DNA of 6,571 bases from JBBCJM01 sp037190175 (lineage in GTDB: Bacteria; Pseudomonadota; Alphaproteobacteria; Rhodobacterales; Rhodobacteraceae), in NCBI GenBank assembly GCA_037190175.1, contig JBBCJM010000110.1, positions 1 through 6,571 of the forward strand. The letters are read 5' to 3'. The notes under the pieces are model-generated. The model did no database searches and was not told the origin of the DNA. It worked only from the letters and a program-made list of their open reading frames with translations. This document shows positions 5,254 through 6,571 of this stretch, piece after piece. Numbering within the stretch: the stretch's first letter is position 1; every line of letters begins with the position of its first letter. A program made the position numbers and the translations under genes.

Positions 5254-5415
5254 ATGTCACGGATCCTGTCGAAGTTCAGCGGCCTGTTCGCCCGCAAGGC
5301 CCCCGCGGCCGCCACCCAGCGCGACCCGCTCGACCGCCTGGGCCGGATCGTGCGCGCGGAACGCGCCCGCGAGGCCAAGCCCCGCGCGCCCCGGCTGAGC
5401 CCGGCGCACGGCTGA
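5254..5415 (+). CDS. Small basic protein of unknown function (53 aa)
   Basis: This is a short hypothetical gene supported by a near-ideal Shine-Dalgarno element and by third codon positions that are G or C in nearly every codon, like the neighbouring genes. The product is strongly basic (about 13 Arg/Lys, few acidic residues). It starts MSRILSKFSGLFARKAP, which could form an amphipathic, membrane-touching helix. Residues 24-37 (DPLDRLGRIVRAER) resemble the cytoplasmic tail of the divergently encoded membrane protein (DPFDRLAERLRAGER). No signal peptide or full transmembrane segment is seen. The stop lies 17 nt from the 3' end of the convergent tRNA-Trp gene, with no terminator of its own between them, so its transcript may run antisense into the tRNA. 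Function unknown; coding status is likely but not proven. Confidence 0.7.
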   Translation: MSRILSKFSGLFARKAPAAATQRDPLDRLGRIVRAERAREAKPRAPRLSPAHG

Positions 5416-5432
5416 TCTGTCGCTGAAGGGAT

Positions 5433-5508
5433 TGGCAGGGGCAGCAGGGCTCGAACCCGCGACCTACGGTTTTGGAGACCGTCGCTCTACCAGCTGAGCT
5501 ATACCCCT
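5433..5508 (-). tRNA. tRNA-Trp (anticodon CCA)
   Basis: This 76-nt gene folds into a complete cloverleaf. The acceptor stem is AGGGGTA/TGCCCCT with one G-U pair; the D stem GCTC/GAGC; the anticodon stem ACGGT/ACCGT with loop CTCCAAA, giving anticodon CCA; the T arm GCGGG/CCTGC with loop TTCGAGC. The discriminator is G, followed by an encoded CCA. It decodes UGG. It lies between tuf and secE, where tRNA-Trp is often found next to secE-nusG. A candidate promoter sits just upstream. No T-tract terminator follows it, so read-through toward the membrane protein is possible. Confidence 0.97.
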
Positions 5509-5522
5509 AGGCCGAGCCGGGG

Positions 5523-5549
5523 GGTATGCCAGCCGCCCCGCGAAATCAA
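5523..5549 (-). promoter_or_regulatory. Candidate tRNA-Trp promoter
   Basis: On the minus strand TTGATT (5544-5549) and CATACC (5523-5528) are 15 nt apart; shifting the -35 by one base to CTTGAT makes it 16. The -10 ends 14 nt before the mature tRNA 5' end, so a transcript would carry only a very short leader, normal for tRNA genes. The -10 matches three central bases of the consensus. Spacing is slightly short, so confidence is moderate. Confidence 0.4.
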
Positions 5550-5591
5550 GCCCCATTCGGCGCGCCGGCCCCGGCGTTCCGGCCGACACCA

Positions 5592-5616
5592 CGAAAGCGC
5601 GAGATCGCCGCTTTCG
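5592..5616. repeat. Perfect 8-bp inverted repeat upstream of the SRPBCC gene
   Basis: CGAAAGCG (5592-5599) and CGCTTTCG (5609-5616) flank a 9-nt spacer. It lies between the tRNA-Trp promoter and the SRPBCC start, about 56 nt before that ATG. It could be an operator for a dimeric regulator or a 5' UTR hairpin. No T-tract follows on either strand, which argues against a terminator. No convincing promoter for the SRPBCC gene was seen nearby. Confidence 0.4.
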
Positions 5617-5672
5617 GCCTTGGCGGACCGCGCCGGGCGGGCGAGGCTGGCGGGCGACGAAGGGAGGCCGGC

Positions 5673-6272
5673 ATGGACCGCATATTGCGCTTCGAGAACC
5701 GCGAGGGGCGGCAGGTCGCCGCCGTCGTCCTGTCGCACCGCATCCCCCATCCGCCGGCGGAGGTCTGGCAGGCCATCGCCACCGCCGAAAGGCTGGCGCA
5801 GTGGTTCCTGCCGGTCTCGGGCGAGCTGCGCCCGGGCGGGCGCTATCAGTTCGAGGGCAATGCCGGCGGCACCATCACCGCCTGCGAATCGCAGCGCCAC
5901 ATCGCGGCGACCTGGGAATTCGGCGGCGCGGTCAGCTGGGTGGAGCTCGACCTGGCGCCCGAGGGCGCCGGCACCCGGCTGGAGCTGCGGCATCTGGCGG
6001 CGCCGGAGGACGGGCCGCCGGGGTTCTGGGAGCAATACGGGCCGGGCGCCACCGGCGTGGGCTGGGACTTGGCGCTCATCGGCCTCGGCCAGCACCTGGA
6101 CGGGGCGCCGAAGCTGGACGAGACCGCCTTCGTCGCCTCGCCGGAGGGCCGCGCCATGGTGCGCGACAGCGCCGAGGCCTGGGCCGAGGCCGCCATCGCC
6201 GCCGGCATGGACCCCGAGATGGCCCGGCGACAGGGCGCGGCCTGCTTCGCCTTCTACACCGGCACGGAGTGA
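5673..6272 (+). CDS. SRPBCC/AHSA1-like domain protein
   Basis: This 199-residue protein has the helix-grip (START/Bet v 1) pattern of the AHSA1-like part of the SRPBCC superfamily. After a first beta strand (about 13-24) comes the typical PPAEVWQAIATAERLAQWF (about 27-45), then GELRPGGRYQFEG (50-62), GGTITACESQRHIAATWEF (65-83) and a strand with TRLELRHLA (101-109). The C-terminal long helix (about 126-143, GVGWDLALIGLGQHLDG) closes the ligand cavity; a further helical tail ends CFAFYTGTE. Such proteins bind hydrophobic ligands or partner proteins, but the specific role here is unknown. AGGGAGG 5 nt before ATG 5673 supports this start over an upstream in-frame ATG. It opposes the tuf-tRNA-secE direction and ends in its own terminator. 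Confidence 0.9.
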   Translation: MDRILRFENREGRQVAAVVLSHRIPHPPAEVWQAIATAERLAQWFLPVSGELRPGGRYQFEGNAGGTITACESQRHIAATWEFGGAVSWVELDLAPEGAGTRLELRHLAAPEDGPPGFWEQYGPGATGVGWDLALIGLGQHLDGAPKLDETAFVASPEGRAMVRDSAEAWAEAAIAAGMDPEMARRQGAACFAFYTGTE

Positions 6273-6302
6273 GGCCCGCTCATCGTCCCTGCCGGGCCTT
6301 TT
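6273..6302 (+). terminator. Intrinsic terminator of the SRPBCC gene
   Basis: GGCCCG (6273-6278) and CGGGCC (6293-6298) form a perfect 6-bp stem with a 14-nt loop, followed by TTTT (6299-6302). It starts at the first base after the stop codon. The stem is short and the loop long, so it may be moderate in strength; its arms also take part in the larger inverted repeat 6278-6335. Confidence 0.55.
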
Positions 6303-6335
6303 CGCAGCGAAGAGCGCCCGCAGGAAGCGATGAGC
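6278..6335. repeat. Imperfect long inverted repeat between the convergent SRPBCC and tuf genes
   Basis: GCTCATCG (6278-6285) pairs perfectly with CGATGAGC (6328-6335). Inward, after a small internal loop, CCTGC pairs with GCAGG (6288-6292/6320-6324), then GGGC with GCCC (6294-6297/6316-6319), giving about 17 pairs in total. It is nearly symmetrical and lies between two converging genes, so it could form a hairpin in either transcript. It is mutually exclusive with the SRPBCC terminator hairpin. Confidence 0.55.
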
Positions 6336-6352
6336 CCCCCGCCGCCCGAAGC

Positions 6353-6380
6353 AAAAGGGCCGCCCCCGCAGGGACGGCCC
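6353..6380 (-). terminator. Intrinsic terminator of tuf
   Basis: In the minus-strand RNA a 10-bp stem (6371-6380/6357-6366, one G-U pair, 4-nt loop UGCG) is followed directly by UUUU (6353-6356). It lies 28 nt after the tuf stop and is the strongest terminator signature in the window. It suggests that tuf transcription ends here and does not continue into tRNA-Trp and secE. Confidence 0.75.
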
Positions 6381-6408
6381 GGTAGGGCGGGGTTCATCCC
6401 GCCGTGTC

Positions 6409-6571
<163 letters not shown>

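Noticed and set aside
5526..5672. Extended N-terminus of the SRPBCC protein from ATG 5526
   Set aside because: The extra 49 residues are Pro/Ala/Arg-rich and unlike the family, and would run from inside the tRNA promoter through the 5592-5616 inverted repeat. ATG 5673 has a strong Shine-Dalgarno element.

Overview
The window is very GC-rich with strong G/C bias at codon third positions. It carries the conserved bacterial tuf - tRNA-Trp - secE - nusG - rplK - rplA - rplJ - rplL block, read on the minus strand (from right to left) and cut before rpoB. Protein sequences, the short SecE and the TTGAA-type promoters fit an alphaproteobacterium, most likely Rhodobacterales/Paracoccus-like. The assignment rests on recognition by eye, not on a search.

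Layout from high to low coordinates, in the direction of the main operon: the 3' end of tuf (EF-Tu) with an intrinsic terminator; a plus-strand SRPBCC/AHSA1-type gene (5673-6272) with its own terminator; tRNA-Trp(CCA) with a candidate promoter; a plus-strand 53-residue basic protein (5254-5415) running convergently into the tRNA; a minus-strand, roughly six-helix membrane protein of unknown function (3533-5047); then secE, nusG, rplK, rplA, rplJ and rplL.

The secE-to-rplL genes supply the SecE subunit of the SecYEG translocon, the transcription factor NusG, and the L11/L1/L10/L12 proteins of the ribosomal L1 arm and stalk base. The tRNA-Trp, membrane protein, 53-residue protein and SRPBCC gene lie where tuf and secE are adjacent in E. 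coli.

Most of the window is ordinary core genome, and I see no mobile element, CRISPR array or defence system. The less ordinary signals are: (i) a candidate nusG promoter followed by a hairpin with a T6 tract before nusG, resembling an attenuator; (ii) a secE promoter candidate whose -10 lies in the loop of a long inverted repeat; (iii) a shared DP-x-DRL motif between the membrane protein's cytoplasmic tail and the divergently encoded 53-residue protein; (iv) a tandem repeat in the L10 C-terminal helix that bears on L12 copy number; (v) a structured rplJ leader.
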